Below the pieces are notes generated by a model. That model saw only the letters and a list, made by a program, of their open reading frames with translations. It made no database searches and had not been told where the DNA came from. A stretch of 64,000 bases of DNA from positions 4,152,001 to 4,216,000 of the forward strand of contig NZ_CP015318.1 in NCBI RefSeq assembly GCF_001686985.1, read 5' to 3'. Source of the stretch: Mesorhizobium amorphae CCNWGS0123 (lineage in GTDB: Bacteria; Pseudomonadota; Alphaproteobacteria; Rhizobiales; Rhizobiaceae). A program made the position numbers and the translations under genes. This document shows positions 8,961-17,924 of this stretch, piece by piece; the first letter of the stretch is position 1, and each line of letters starts with the position of its first letter.

Positions 8961-9791
8961 CTAACCCTTGGCGATGCGGTCGAACGCCATCAGCCTTTCG
9001 AGCAGCGCCGGCAGGTCTTTGAGCGGCACCATGTTGGGGCCGTCGGATGGCGCGTTGTCGGGATCCTGATGCGTCTCGATGAACACACCGGCGACACCGA
9101 CCGCGACCGCGGCGCGCGCCAGCGTCTCGACGAAGCGGCGGTCGCCACCGCTGGAGCCGCCCTGCCCGCCCGGCTGCTGCACCGAATGGGTCGCGTCGAA
9201 AATCACAGGCGCGCCGATCTCGGCCATGATCGGCAGCGCACGCATGTCGGAGACCAGCGTGTTGTAGCCGAACGAGGCGCCGCGCTCGGTGACCAGCACA
9301 TTGGCGTTGCCGGATCCCGTCACCTTGGCGACGACGTTCTTCATATCCCACGGCGCCAGGAACTGGCCCTTCTTCACATTCACCACCTTGCCGGTCTTGG
9401 CTGCGGCGATCAGCAGATCGGTCTGCCGCGACAGGAAGGCCGGTATCTGCAGGATGTCGACATGCGGCGCGACCAGCGCGCACTGCTCTTCGGTGTGGAT
9501 GTCGGTCAGAATTGGCAGCGAGAATTCCTTGCGCAGATCGTCGAACACCGGCAGTGCAGCTTCGAGCCCAGCGCCGCGCGTTCCGCCGAGAGAGGTCCGG
9601 TTGGCCTTGTCGTAGCTGGTCTTGTAGACGAGCCCGATGCCGAGCTTTTGCGTCAGTTCCTTGAGGGCGCCTGCCATGTCAAAAGCATGCTGGCGCGATT
9701 CAAGCTGGCATGGTCCGGCGATCAGCGACAGCGGCGCTGTGTTGGCAAACACGACCTTGCCGACGGTTACCGACGAATTGGGCTTGCTCAT
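8961..9791 (-). CDS. kdsA: 3-deoxy-8-phosphooctulonate synthase (KDO-8-P synthase)
   Basis: A 276-residue aldolase that condenses phosphoenolpyruvate with arabinose 5-phosphate, the first committed step to the KDO of lipid A core. The PEP-binding segments KTSYDKANRTS and NVKKGQFLAPWDM are present. Cys28 in AGPCQLES replaces the Asn of the E. coli enzyme, and His (DATHS), Glu (FIETHQDP) and Asp (SDGPN) ligands follow, so it belongs to the metal-dependent class. Its ATG overlaps the stop of the upstream VOC gene in an ATGA, indicating coupling. Confidence 0.97.
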   Translation of the reverse strand: MSKPNSSVTVGKVVFANTAPLSLIAGPCQLESRQHAFDMAGALKELTQKLGIGLVYKTSYDKANRTSLGGTRGAGLEAALPVFDDLRKEFSLPILTDIHTEEQCALVAPHVDILQIPAFLSRQTDLLIAAAKTGKVVNVKKGQFLAPWDMKNVVAKVTGSGNANVLVTERGASFGYNTLVSDMRALPIMAEIGAPVIFDATHSVQQPGGQGGSSGGDRRFVETLARAAVAVGVAGVFIETHQDPDNAPSDGPNMVPLKDLPALLERLMAFDRIAKG

Positions 9792-10666
9792 GGGGTCTCC
9801 TGAAAGATGAAGGCCGCGCCCTGCCCGGGCGCCGGCGGCACGACAATTTCATTGCCGCGTATGTCGTGATCAACGGACCCGGCTGCAAGCAGCCTTGCCA
9901 CGGTGTCGGCGCTGCCGACCGAAAGGACGATCGCCGCAAATCGAAGTTGCGACGGCGCGCCGGCCGGAATTCCGAAGCGGGTGGCAAACGTGGCTGGATG
10001 CAGAATGGTCAGTGTTGCATTGGGCAACTCGAACACATCGTCATTCTTGTTCGCCGAGCCGGCGGCGATCGAGATCAGCCGGCGTTGCCCGGCAGGCGCA
10101 TCGCTGACCGCCACGATCTCGGCAATGCCGGTGACGCCATTGCCATGGGCCTGCAGCGCCGTGCGGTCGATTTTCGGCGCATTGATCCGCTCGCAGGCGA
10201 ACAGGAGCGCGTCCGTAGCCGCCTCGCCTGCAGCGAAGCCCAGCTTGAAGGACGCGGTATCGCTCTTGCCGCTCGCATCGGTGAAGGCCCGCGAAAAGCT
10301 CAGCTCGTCTCCCGCCGACAGGCCGGCTTCGACATAGCGCGCATGATCCGCGTCGGCGTCGCCAGTGCCGAGAACCACGGCGGAGAAGCCTTCATCGCCG
10401 AGACCGTGGCGATAGAGGCGGTCGCGTGCGACGAACACATTGCCCTCGGCGATCGCGCTCGCCGCTGCCTGTCCATTGCCGATCGCGAGCGGCTCCAGAT
10501 AGGTGCCGTCGGCGAAGAAGACGCAGCAATTTTCCGTGCCGAACGGATGGATGCCGGTCGGCGCCACGACAAAGCCGAGCGAGGCAAGCCGAGCCCGCGC
10601 AACATCGAGGCTTGCAGTCGGCAGCACAAGGTGATCGAGCGGGTGAGCCGCGGGCGTTTTGGTCAT
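9788..10666 (-). CDS. VOC/glyoxalase-like domain protein
   Basis: A 292-residue protein with an N-terminal glyoxalase-like (VOC) half beginning HPLDHLVLPTASLDVARARL and containing HPFGTENCCVFFADGTYLEPL, then a weaker second repeat (about 165-285). This resembles the glyoxalase_3 group, whose reactions are mostly unknown; possible metal ligands are His10 and the Glu near residue 58. It precedes and overlaps kdsA by 4 bp, so the two are probably co-expressed, but a role in KDO synthesis is not shown. Its upstream 120 bp are free of genes. Confidence 0.8.
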   Translation of the reverse strand: MTKTPAAHPLDHLVLPTASLDVARARLASLGFVVAPTGIHPFGTENCCVFFADGTYLEPLAIGNGQAAASAIAEGNVFVARDRLYRHGLGDEGFSAVVLGTGDADADHARYVEAGLSAGDELSFSRAFTDASGKSDTASFKLGFAAGEAATDALLFACERINAPKIDRTALQAHGNGVTGIAEIVAVSDAPAGQRRLISIAAGSANKNDDVFELPNATLTILHPATFATRFGIPAGAPSQLRFAAIVLSVGSADTVARLLAAGSVDHDIRGNEIVVPPAPGQGAAFIFQETP

Positions 10667-10787
10667 GCGGGTGCGGTGTGCATCATTCCCAAGGCTGGTT
10701 CAAGAGCCTCATCTTGTGCAGCCACGGCATCGGTTGCCTTCCCTGATTGCACTTGCAGTCACCGGGAAGCGACCCTAGCTCACAAGC

Positions 10788-10907
10788 ATGAAGAGAATCG
10801 TCCTTACGGCAATGGCGGTTGCGGCGATCGTGGTTGTCGCCGCGCTGGTGCTGAACACGCGGCCGGGAGTCGACCCGGCGGAGACTTCCGCCGTCCAGAC
10901 GGAATGA
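10788..10907 (+). CDS. Possible 39-residue single-span membrane protein
   Basis: An ORF of 39 residues with a Lys-Arg start, a hydrophobic helix over about residues 4-22 (IVLTAMAVAAIVVVAALVL) and a short acidic tail. Such small exported or anchored proteins are common but rarely annotated. No strong ribosome-binding site is visible, and the neighbouring minus-strand genes neither overlap nor exclude it. It could be a chance ORF in GC-rich DNA; conservation in relatives would decide. Confidence 0.35.
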   Translation: MKRIVLTAMAVAAIVVVAALVLNTRPGVDPAETSAVQTE

Positions 10908-10956
10908 AACCGTTCATCCCATGCATTCGAGCGCGTTGCCTGCAGTCGAAATTCGC

Positions 10957-11247
10957 TCAGGCAGCCACGACATCGGCCGAATAACGCAATTCGCGCAATG
11001 GTTTGACCCGGCTGGTCGTCTCGGCGTAGAGCGGATGCGCCTTGTAGGCGGCGAGTGCGGCATCATCTTCGAATTCGGCATAAACGACCACGTCGATGGC
11101 ATCCGACAGCGGATCGACCTTGGTGTTGAGGGTCACTTCGAAGAGGCTGGAATGCGGGATCTTGCCCAGCGCCATCAATCCGTCGCGCACGGCTCCCACA
11201 TCCTCTTTGCGCCGGGCGCTGAAGAAAACGATATGCCGGATCAACAC
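10957..11247 (-). CDS. Dabb-family stress-responsive alpha/beta barrel protein
   Basis: A 96-residue protein of the Dabb (stress-responsive A/B barrel) family. The core is visible as IRHIVFFSARRKEDVGAV at the start, then SLFEVTLNTKVDPLSDAIDVVVYAEF and AYKAHPLYAE. Members form dimeric ferredoxin-like barrels; some bind small molecules or catalyse cyclisations, but most have no known role. The GTG at 11247 was chosen because it starts directly at the first strand and follows an AGGAGG; a TTG one codon later is also possible. Confidence 0.8.
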   Translation of the reverse strand: MLIRHIVFFSARRKEDVGAVRDGLMALGKIPHSSLFEVTLNTKVDPLSDAIDVVVYAEFEDDAALAAYKAHPLYAETTSRVKPLRELRYSADVVAA

Positions 11248-11345
11248 AACCTCCTGATCGGTATGCGCGGGTGTTTTGTGCGAGCGCAGCCGTCGCGTCA
11301 ACCGGCAACGATGTCGCGCCAGGCCCTTTGGAATGCGGGGCGGAA

Positions 11346-11480
11346 TTAGGCCGCGCCGGTGACGTAGCGCACGATGCGCGACATCTCCCTGACCGTATAG
11401 TCGAGGTAGGCGCCTTGATTGTAGAGGCCGTCCCAGATCAGGAAGAAGGTGAAGGCGATGATCACGATTACATAGCGCAT
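11346..11480 (-). CDS. 44-residue predicted membrane protein
   Basis: A small protein with one N-terminal hydrophobic helix (residues 2-16, RYVIVIIAFTFFLIW) followed by a polar tail rich in Tyr and Arg (NQGAYLDYTVREMSRIVRYV). The ATG at 11480 is preferred over a longer upstream ATG because the helix starts at once. It lies 98 bp upstream of the Dabb gene on the same strand. The composition looks like a real inner-membrane peptide; I do not recognise a family with certainty. Confidence 0.55.
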   Translation of the reverse strand: MRYVIVIIAFTFFLIWDGLYNQGAYLDYTVREMSRIVRYVTGAA

Positions 11481-11815
11481 GGCTAAAGCTAACGCATATG
11501 GGTAGGCGCAACCATAGCGATTCCGATCGCCACAGACACTCTTCAGCGGAATTTTCGCACCCTCGATTCGATTGCCTGGCACTGCCTTGCCGGTCGCTTG
11601 CCTCTTGAAGTTCCCGCCGATGAAGTGGAAGATTGTCGTGGGAATTCACAGGGAAGCGCGAAAACCCTTGAGGGGCGCGTTTTCATTCGAGCCCGCCCGC
11701 TGCCGAATCGGCAAGCTGTCGAGATCGGGGAGCGGAGTTCGAGCCTGGCGAAGGAACCGCGAGAGGGTGGGAGCCGGCATATTGCGCCGGCTCTGCGGAA
11801 GTTCAGGGGCGTGAC
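11481..11815. other. Intergenic region with hairpin upstream of cfa
   Basis: A 335-bp gap between a minus-strand small membrane gene and plus-strand cfa. The only clear structure is a hairpin at 11771-11793: GAGCCGGC and its exact complement around a 7-base loop. It ends 22 bp before the assumed cfa start. There is no T-run after it, so it is more likely a leader structure than a terminator. No other gene or known RNA is visible. Confidence 0.5.
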
Positions 11816-13087
11816 ATGACCTGTAGCGAACACAAGAGCGGTGGCCCGGGCGGCATGTCCCTCGGCGACGCGGTAAAGCTCGACGAGTTCAATTTCGCCG
11901 AGATCGTCAAGGGGCTGCCTGCCAAGGCACGCATGGTGTTGTCGGCTGCCATGAACCTGCCGCGCGGCTCGCTCAAGGTCAGGATGCCGGACGGCCGCGC
12001 TGTGCTCGTCGGCGGCAAGGGGCCCGGCCCCGACGCCGAACTGGTGCTGAAGAACTGGCGCCTGCCCGGCCGCGCCTTTTCCGGCGGCACGATCGGCGTC
12101 GCCGAATCCTACATGGACGGCGATTGGGAAAGCCCTGACGTCACCAGTTTCCTGGAACTGTTCGTGGTCAACTCGGCCATCGGCGAGCGTGTCGCCGGCG
12201 GCGCCAGTTGGCTGATCAACACCGTCCAGCGCATCCGTCACTGGTTCAACGACAACACCCGCACCGGTTCGAAGCGCAACATTTCGGCGCATTACGATCT
12301 CGGCAACGCCTTTTACAAGCAATGGCTGGACCCGAGCATGACCTATTCGTCGGCGCTCTACGCCACCGGCGCCAACGATTTGGAAAGCGCGCAAGCCGCC
12401 AAATACCGCGCGCTGGCCAAGGACACCGGCATCGGCAAAAAGGACCATGTGCTCGAGATCGGCTGCGGCTGGGGTGGCTTTGCCGAATTCGCCGCGCGCG
12501 AGATCGGCTGCCGCGTCACCGGCCTGACCATCAGCCGCGAGCAGCACGATTTCGCTAGGGCGCGCATCCAAAAGGCCGGGCTTGCCGACAAGGTCGACAT
12601 CAAGCTGCAGGACTATCGCGACGAGACCGGCACCTATGACCGCATTGCCTCGATCGAGATGTTCGAGGCGGTCGGCGAAAAATACTGGCCGGTGTTCTTC
12701 GCCAAGATGAAGGCCTGCCTCAGACCCGGCGGCACGGCGGGCCTGCAGATCATCACCATCAACGAGGATGCCTACGACACCTATCGGGCGCGGCCGGATT
12801 TCATCCAGCGCTACGTGTTTCCGGGCGGCATGCTGCCGACGCCGTCGATCCTGAAATCGCTGGGCAAGGAGCATGGCCTTGCTCATCTGCGCGAGCGCGT
12901 GTTCCCGGACGACTATGCCCGCACGCTCGCCGAATGGCGCCAGCGTTTCTGGGGATCCTGGGAAAAGATCGTCCCGCTCGGTTTCGACGACCGCTTCAAG
13001 AAGCTCTGGGAATTCTACCTGCACTATTGCGAAGCCGGCTTCCGCGCCAGCTACATCGACGTCCGCCAGGTGGTCTACAAGGCCTGA
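11816..13087 (+). CDS. cfa: Cyclopropane-fatty-acyl-phospholipid synthase
   Basis: A 423-residue SAM-dependent methyltransferase that adds a methylene group across the double bond of unsaturated acyl chains in membrane phospholipids. The SAM-binding motif I is VLEIGCGWGGFAEFAA near residue 213. The Cfa signatures SAHYDLGNAFYKQWLDPSMT and IASIEMFEAVGEKYW are present, as is an aromatic-rich C-terminal region (HYCEAGFRASYIDV). The N-terminal 120 residues form the Cfa-specific lipid-binding region. An ATG 13 codons later (11855, MSLGDAVK) is an alternative start. It converges with the cpdB-like gene, without an obvious terminator between. Confidence 0.95.
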   Translation: MTCSEHKSGGPGGMSLGDAVKLDEFNFAEIVKGLPAKARMVLSAAMNLPRGSLKVRMPDGRAVLVGGKGPGPDAELVLKNWRLPGRAFSGGTIGVAESYMDGDWESPDVTSFLELFVVNSAIGERVAGGASWLINTVQRIRHWFNDNTRTGSKRNISAHYDLGNAFYKQWLDPSMTYSSALYATGANDLESAQAAKYRALAKDTGIGKKDHVLEIGCGWGGFAEFAAREIGCRVTGLTISREQHDFARARIQKAGLADKVDIKLQDYRDETGTYDRIASIEMFEAVGEKYWPVFFAKMKACLRPGGTAGLQIITINEDAYDTYRARPDFIQRYVFPGGMLPTPSILKSLGKEHGLAHLRERVFPDDYARTLAEWRQRFWGSWEKIVPLGFDDRFKKLWEFYLHYCEAGFRASYIDVRQVVYKA

Positions 13088-13232
13088 TGCATGACGCCCT
13101 TGACCGTTCCCAACGATCCGCTGGGCGATTCCATTGAGCCCGCGTTCCCTGGACCGGTCACCGTTCCCGCGACCGGCTCGCCCTAAATATTTGGCGACCC
13201 CAACCGGGCAACAAGCTGGACGCGCCCCCGCT

Positions 13233-15212
13233 TCACAAAGCGATGCGGTATTTGGCAAAACCTGCCTCGCCTTCGCCTGCGGGCTCGATCTTCAGCGACT
13301 TCACCTCGGCGATGAAATCCTTCGCCTTGGGCCCGGTCTCGAACACGACGCTGGTTCCCGCCAGCGGCGCGAACGACCAGTTGTCATCAGCGGACGGGTT
13401 GATCGTACCTTCGCTGATGATGTAGCGCACGATCACGTCGCGATTGGTGTCCGGCGCCTCATAGATGATCTTCGAGGCATTGATGTCGGGGAAATTGCCG
13501 CCGCCGCCGGCGCGGTAATTGTTGGTGGCAACGACGAATTTAGCTGCGGGATCAATTGGCTTGCCGTCGAACATGAGATCAACGATGCGGTTCGAGCCGG
13601 CATTAGCCAGACCACCCTTGGCATCGTATTTCGGCGGCTGCGACAGGTCGATCTTGTAGCTGACGCCGTCGATCACGTCGAAATTGTAGGACGGGAAATC
13701 AGTATTGATCAGCGGCTCGTCCGCTTTGCCCGCCTCGATCCGGTTGAAGATACCGGCCGACATCTCCAGCCATTCCTTGACTTGCGCGCCGGTGATTTCG
13801 ACCGCCCGCACGGTGTTCGGATAGAGATAGAGATCGGCGACATTCTTGATAGCGATGTCGCCCACGGGAACGTCGGTATAGTAGTCGGCGCCGCTGCGCC
13901 CCCCGGCCTTGAAGGGAGCCGCGGCCGACAGCAGCGGCACGTCCTTCCATTGCGTGCTCTTCAATATGTCCTTGAGATACCAGCTCTGCGCCTGGTTGAC
14001 GATCTGCACCGACGGATCGTCGGCGACCAAAGCGAAATAGGAATAGAGCGGCGCCGACGTCTTGCCGACCGGACGGCGCACATAGGCGAGCGTCGCCTCA
14101 TGATCCTGCTCCAGCGCCGCGATGATGCGCTTGTCGTCGTTGACCGTCGCCTTGTTCTTGTTGTCGACCCGCTCGTAGATCGGCCGCGCCTCGGAGGTCG
14201 CCGAAACGACCCGCCATTTCGAGCCGTCGCGCTCCAGCAAAAGGTCGATCAGGCCCATATGCGAGCCCCAGAACCCGCCCATCACGGCAGGCTTGCCCTG
14301 CAGCGTGCCCTTTTCGGTGTCGACGGCCTCGAGCGATTGAAAGTCCTTCTTGCCGGGGAAGACGAGATGCTGGTGGCCGGTGAACACGGCGTCGATGCCT
14401 TCAACGCCGGCGACGAAGAAGGAAGCGTTTTCCATCATGTCGCCTTGCTTGACGTCGATGCCGGAATGCGAAAGCGCAATCACGATGTCGGCGCCTTGCT
14501 CCTTGATTTCAGGCACCCAGGCCTTGGCCGCGTCGACGATATCGCGCGTCTTGACGTTGCCCTCGAGGTTTTTCAGATCCCAGACCATGATCTGCGGCGG
14601 CACGAAGCCGATGATGCCGATCTTGATCGGCTGCTCGGCGCCGGAGCCATCCTTGATCTTCTTGTCGAGGATCACGTACGGCTTGAGGTAGAGCTTGTCG
14701 TCGCGCGGATTGGCGGCCAGCTGGGTGCCGCGGATCAGGTTGGCGCAGACGAACGGGAAATTGGCGCCGGCCAGCACCTTGTCCAGGAACGACAGGCCGT
14801 AGTTGAACTCGTGGTTGCCGAGCGTCGAGCATTCGTAGCCGAGCAGGTTCATGCCTTTCATGATCGGATGCAGGTCGCCGTCCTGCATGCCCTTCTCATA
14901 GGCTATGTAGTCGCCCATCGGGTTGCCCTGCAAAAGGTCGCCATTGTCGATCAGCATCGAATTGACCGCTTCCTTGCGCACGGCATCGATCAGCGAAGCC
15001 GTCCGCGACAGGCCCATCGTGTCGTTTGCTTTGTCGGCGTAGTAATCATAGGGCAGCACGTTCACATGGATGTCGGTCGTCTCCATGATCCTGAGATGCG
15101 CCTGGTTGGCCTGAGCGCGGGCGGAGAACGGGTGCAGCATGATCAGCGCCCCGGTGGCGGCGGCGCCCGCCAGCAGTGAGCGGCGGGAGACAGGGTGGAG
15201 CAGTTGAGACAT
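13233..15212 (-). CDS. cpdB: 2',3'-cyclic-nucleotide 2'-phosphodiesterase/3'-nucleotidase
   Basis: A 659-residue periplasmic metallophosphoesterase that releases nucleosides and phosphate from 2',3'-cyclic nucleotides and 3'-nucleotides. A Tat signal peptide is visible: SRRSLLAG at about residues 8-15, a hydrophobic stretch, then a cut after ARAQA. The calcineurin-like domain carries METTDIHVN, DNGDLLQGNP, GNHEFNYG and a GHQHLVFPG motif. The C-terminal 5'-nucleotidase domain includes NNYRAGGGGNFP. The start at 15212 was chosen because it gives the Tat signal directly after an AGGA; a longer in-frame start would bury it. Confidence 0.94.
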   Translation of the reverse strand: MSQLLHPVSRRSLLAGAAATGALIMLHPFSARAQANQAHLRIMETTDIHVNVLPYDYYADKANDTMGLSRTASLIDAVRKEAVNSMLIDNGDLLQGNPMGDYIAYEKGMQDGDLHPIMKGMNLLGYECSTLGNHEFNYGLSFLDKVLAGANFPFVCANLIRGTQLAANPRDDKLYLKPYVILDKKIKDGSGAEQPIKIGIIGFVPPQIMVWDLKNLEGNVKTRDIVDAAKAWVPEIKEQGADIVIALSHSGIDVKQGDMMENASFFVAGVEGIDAVFTGHQHLVFPGKKDFQSLEAVDTEKGTLQGKPAVMGGFWGSHMGLIDLLLERDGSKWRVVSATSEARPIYERVDNKNKATVNDDKRIIAALEQDHEATLAYVRRPVGKTSAPLYSYFALVADDPSVQIVNQAQSWYLKDILKSTQWKDVPLLSAAAPFKAGGRSGADYYTDVPVGDIAIKNVADLYLYPNTVRAVEITGAQVKEWLEMSAGIFNRIEAGKADEPLINTDFPSYNFDVIDGVSYKIDLSQPPKYDAKGGLANAGSNRIVDLMFDGKPIDPAAKFVVATNNYRAGGGGNFPDINASKIIYEAPDTNRDVIVRYIISEGTINPSADDNWSFAPLAGTSVVFETGPKAKDFIAEVKSLKIEPAGEGEAGFAKYRIAL

Positions 15213-15351
15213 TGTTTTTTCCTGTTTCGACAATGCGACAAGCCCTGCCCCGAAGCGAAAGCTTCGCGCTGAAATCCTGCCATGTCCATCTGGAATCCAG
15301 TCGATCAGCAAAAGGTGACGGGCGGATGAAACGCCTTCCCGCCAGGCAAGG

Positions 15352-16617
15352 TCAGCCCTTGTCGTTGTCGCCCTGGGTGATCAGCCGCGCGCTGCGCTGG
15401 CCGGTTACATAAATCCATAGCCAGCTAAGCGAAACCGCCAGCCGGTTGCGAAAGCCGATCAGGAAATAGATGTGGGCGATGCCCCACAGCCACCAGGCGG
15501 GCCAGCCGGTAAGCTTGATCCAGCCGAAATCGATCGCCGCGGCGCGCTTGCCGATCGTCGCCAGATCGCCGTCATGCTTGTAGCGGAACGGCCGCGGGCT
15601 CGTGTCGCCGGCAAGCCGTGCTTTGATGGTCGCGGCGACGTGCCAGCCTGCCTGCTTGGCTGCCGGCGCCACGCCCGGCACCGGCTTGCCATCCGGCCGC
15701 AACACATGCGCTGCGTCGCCGATGACGAAGATCTCCGGGCTGCCCGGCACCGTCAGGTCGGGCTCGACGAGCACCCTGCCCGCCCGGTCCGCCGCCGCGC
15801 CCAGCCATTCGGCGGCCGGCGACGCGGCAACGCCGGCCGCCCACAGGATTGTCCGGGCCGGCAGCACCGTGTCGCCGAAGACGACGCCCTCGGCGTCGCA
15901 GCGAGTCACGGCATGGCCGAGTTCCACCTCGACGCCAAGGCGCTCGAGCGCCTTCCTGGCATAGTCGGAAAGCTCAGGCGCGAAATTGGCAAGGATGCGG
16001 TCGCCGGCCTCGATCAGCACCACGCGCGTCTGGCGCGTGTCGATGTTGCGGAACTCGCCGCGCAGCGTGTCGCGCGCGAGTTCGGCAATGGTGCCGGCCA
16101 GTTCCACGCCGGTCGGCCCGCCTCCAACGATCGCCAGCGTCAAAAACGCCTTGCGCTTCTCCGGATCGGTTTCCCGCTCGGCCTGCTCGAAGGCCATAAG
16201 GATGCGCCGCCGAATGGTGGTTGCGTCCTCGAGCGTCTTCAGCCCCGGCGCAAAAGGCTCCCATTCGTCATGGCCGAAATAGGCGTGGCGGGCGCCGGTG
16301 GCGAGCACCAGCGTGTCGTAGGCGACCGCGCTGCCGTCGTCGAGCAGCACGCGCCTGCCGGCGCGATCGACACCGTTGACATTGGCGAGCAGCGTCGTCA
16401 CGTCTTTGCGCTTGCGCAAGAGATGGCGGATCGGCCAGGCGACCTCCGAAGTCGCCAGCGCCGTGGTCGCCACCTGGTAGAGCAGTGGCTGGAAAAGATG
16501 GTGGTTGCGCTTGTCGATCATGGTGATGCGCACCGGCACGCCTGACAGCGCGCGGGTGAATTCCAGGCCGCCGAACCCCGCGCCGACAACGACGACATGA
16601 TGGCTGGCTTCGTTCAT
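15352..16617 (-). CDS. ndh: Type II NADH dehydrogenase (NDH-2)
   Basis: A 421-residue membrane-associated flavoprotein that passes electrons from NADH to quinone without pumping protons. Two Rossmann motifs are visible: VVGAGFGGLEF near residue 9 for FAD and IVGGGPTGVELAG near 165 for NADH. IFVIGDAAHV holds the FAD-binding Asp, and PAAKQAGWHVA is the quinone-site AQXAXQ-like segment. The C-terminal hydrophobic section (WWLWGIAHIYFLIGF, SLSWLWIYVTG) probably anchors it to the membrane. ATG at 16617 was chosen; longer in-frame starts add sequence with no homology-like features. Confidence 0.93.
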   Translation of the reverse strand: MNEASHHVVVVGAGFGGLEFTRALSGVPVRITMIDKRNHHLFQPLLYQVATTALATSEVAWPIRHLLRKRKDVTTLLANVNGVDRAGRRVLLDDGSAVAYDTLVLATGARHAYFGHDEWEPFAPGLKTLEDATTIRRRILMAFEQAERETDPEKRKAFLTLAIVGGGPTGVELAGTIAELARDTLRGEFRNIDTRQTRVVLIEAGDRILANFAPELSDYARKALERLGVEVELGHAVTRCDAEGVVFGDTVLPARTILWAAGVAASPAAEWLGAAADRAGRVLVEPDLTVPGSPEIFVIGDAAHVLRPDGKPVPGVAPAAKQAGWHVAATIKARLAGDTSPRPFRYKHDGDLATIGKRAAAIDFGWIKLTGWPAWWLWGIAHIYFLIGFRNRLAVSLSWLWIYVTGQRSARLITQGDNDKG

Positions 16618-16783
16618 CTCGTTCACCCATGGGCGCGTAAATTCACCGGCTTCGATATAGGGACTTTTGTGCACTGCAACAATGCCTCGACTGCCCGGGA
16701 GCCGCCGCTCGATGTCGTGAATGCACATGCCGGCCGGCTCATGCCGGGTATAGCCTCGCCGGACTGGATGACGGGAGTGAAGC

Positions 16784-17443
16784 ATGGCCAACGATCGTGA
16801 CGGCGAAGGTCCGGCGCAGTATTCCTCGCCGCCCTGCTTCATGCACGAACTCGACCCGGGATTCCGCGCTCCTCTCACCGACTGGACCGATGTGCGGCGC
16901 TGGCGCAAGGCCGAGCGCGAGCGGCTGATCGCGGCCCGGCTGGCGGTTTCCGCAGACACACGCACGGCAATGTCGCAGCGCATCGCCGAAGGCCTCGACG
17001 CCATGATCGGCGACATTGCCGACCGTCTGGTTAGCCTCTACTGGCCGTTTCGCGGCGAGCCGGATTTGCGCCCATGGATGGCATCGGTCAACGAGCGCGG
17101 CGGCCGCACGGCGCTTCCCGTCGTCATCGAGAAGGGACAGCCGCTAGTGTTCCGCACATACAAGCCGGGCGACCGCCTCGAAAAGGGCGTCTGGAACATC
17201 CCGATCCCTGCCGAGGGCGAACCGGTGCTGCCGGACATCGTCATTTCACCGATCGTCGGCATCGATCCCGGCAAGTACCGGCTGGGCTATGGTGGCGGCT
17301 TCTTCGACCGCACGCTGGCGGCAATGCCGTTCAGGCCATTGGTCATTGGCGTCGGTTACGAACTGCAGCGCATCCCCACCATCTACCCGCAGCCACACGA
17401 CATCCCGATGAGCGAGGTGGTGACGGAGTTTACGGTCGCCTAG
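16784..17443 (+). CDS. 5-formyltetrahydrofolate cyclo-ligase
   Basis: A 219-residue ATP-dependent enzyme converting 5-formyl-THF to 5,10-methenyl-THF. The family signature RLGYGGGFFDRTLA is near residue 166, with an N-terminal WRKAERERL-type ATP-binding basic region (WRKAERERLIAAR, residues 44-56). PLVFRTYKPGD matches the central family segment. It is divergently arranged with ndh, sharing a 166-bp intergenic region. The N-terminal 35 residues are an extension relative to the short YgfA forms. Confidence 0.9.
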   Translation: MANDRDGEGPAQYSSPPCFMHELDPGFRAPLTDWTDVRRWRKAERERLIAARLAVSADTRTAMSQRIAEGLDAMIGDIADRLVSLYWPFRGEPDLRPWMASVNERGGRTALPVVIEKGQPLVFRTYKPGDRLEKGVWNIPIPAEGEPVLPDIVISPIVGIDPGKYRLGYGGGFFDRTLAAMPFRPLVIGVGYELQRIPTIYPQPHDIPMSEVVTEFTVA

Positions 17444-17459
17444 ACTGGCGCCGCCTAAG

Positions 17460-17810
17460 TCAGACGGTCCAGGTCCAGTCGATCGGATAGTGGAAAATCG
17501 GGGTGAACGTCACGCCGACCGCCTCCATATCCCTGCGGCCGTCGACGACCATTTCCTTCAATCGGTCCAACTGCGCCGCATGCTCGTCGGTGTCCCAGAC
17601 ACTAACTTGAACGATCGAACCCTTCGGCGAAACGCCTGCATAAAAGTGAAGAAGCCCCGGCAGCCGCCTGACTGCCGGGATTATGTACTGCGAGGTCTTC
17701 TTGCTCGCGGCGTCGACCTCGGCAAGCCGAACCGGGTCGAAGCTGGCGCGCGAGATGCGGACGACGGAAGTTGCCGGCAATGACTCGGCCAGCGTGATTC
17801 TTTCTGTCAT
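17460..17810 (-). CDS. Antibiotic biosynthesis monooxygenase-like ferredoxin-fold protein
   Basis: A 116-residue protein that looks like a dimeric alpha/beta barrel of the ABM type. The pattern is TSVVRISRASFDP, then a helix, then LPGLLHFYAGVSPKGSIVQVSVWDTDEHAAQLDRL. The VSVWDTDEHAA segment resembles the conserved W..E.... core of the family. Substrate is unknown and no cofactor residues are evident. It converges on the cyclo-ligase gene with 16 bp between stops. Confidence 0.65.
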   Translation of the reverse strand: MTERITLAESLPATSVVRISRASFDPVRLAEVDAASKKTSQYIIPAVRRLPGLLHFYAGVSPKGSIVQVSVWDTDEHAAQLDRLKEMVVDGRRDMEAVGVTFTPIFHYPIDWTWTV

Positions 17811-17848
17811 GTCGCGGCCGCTGCCTTCTACCGGTTATGAATCCGGAC

Positions 17849-17915
17849 TAGAGCAATTCCAGGCAAAGCGTGAAACGGTTTCATCCGGAATGCGGTTCAC
17901 TGTTCCGTGAAACGG
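17849..17915. repeat. Dispersed palindromic repeat, copy A
   Basis: This intergenic element begins with GAGCAATTCCAGG, continues AAGCGTGAAACGGTTT, and closes with TCCGGAAT, so its ends are inverted (ATTCC / GGAAT). A second copy with the same order of blocks lies at 19735-19785. Elements of this form are common in Mesorhizobium-type intergenic regions. Copy A has an added TGTTCCGTGAAACGG tail that repeats its own GTGAAACGG core. Confidence 0.6.
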
Positions 17916-17924
17916 TGAATCTCG

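Noticed and set aside
11543..13258. 571-codon minus-strand ORF opposite cfa
   Set aside because: It is the antisense shadow of cfa. The plus-strand frame has clear SAM-binding and Cfa motifs; the minus frame has none and GC-rich codon bias explains its length.
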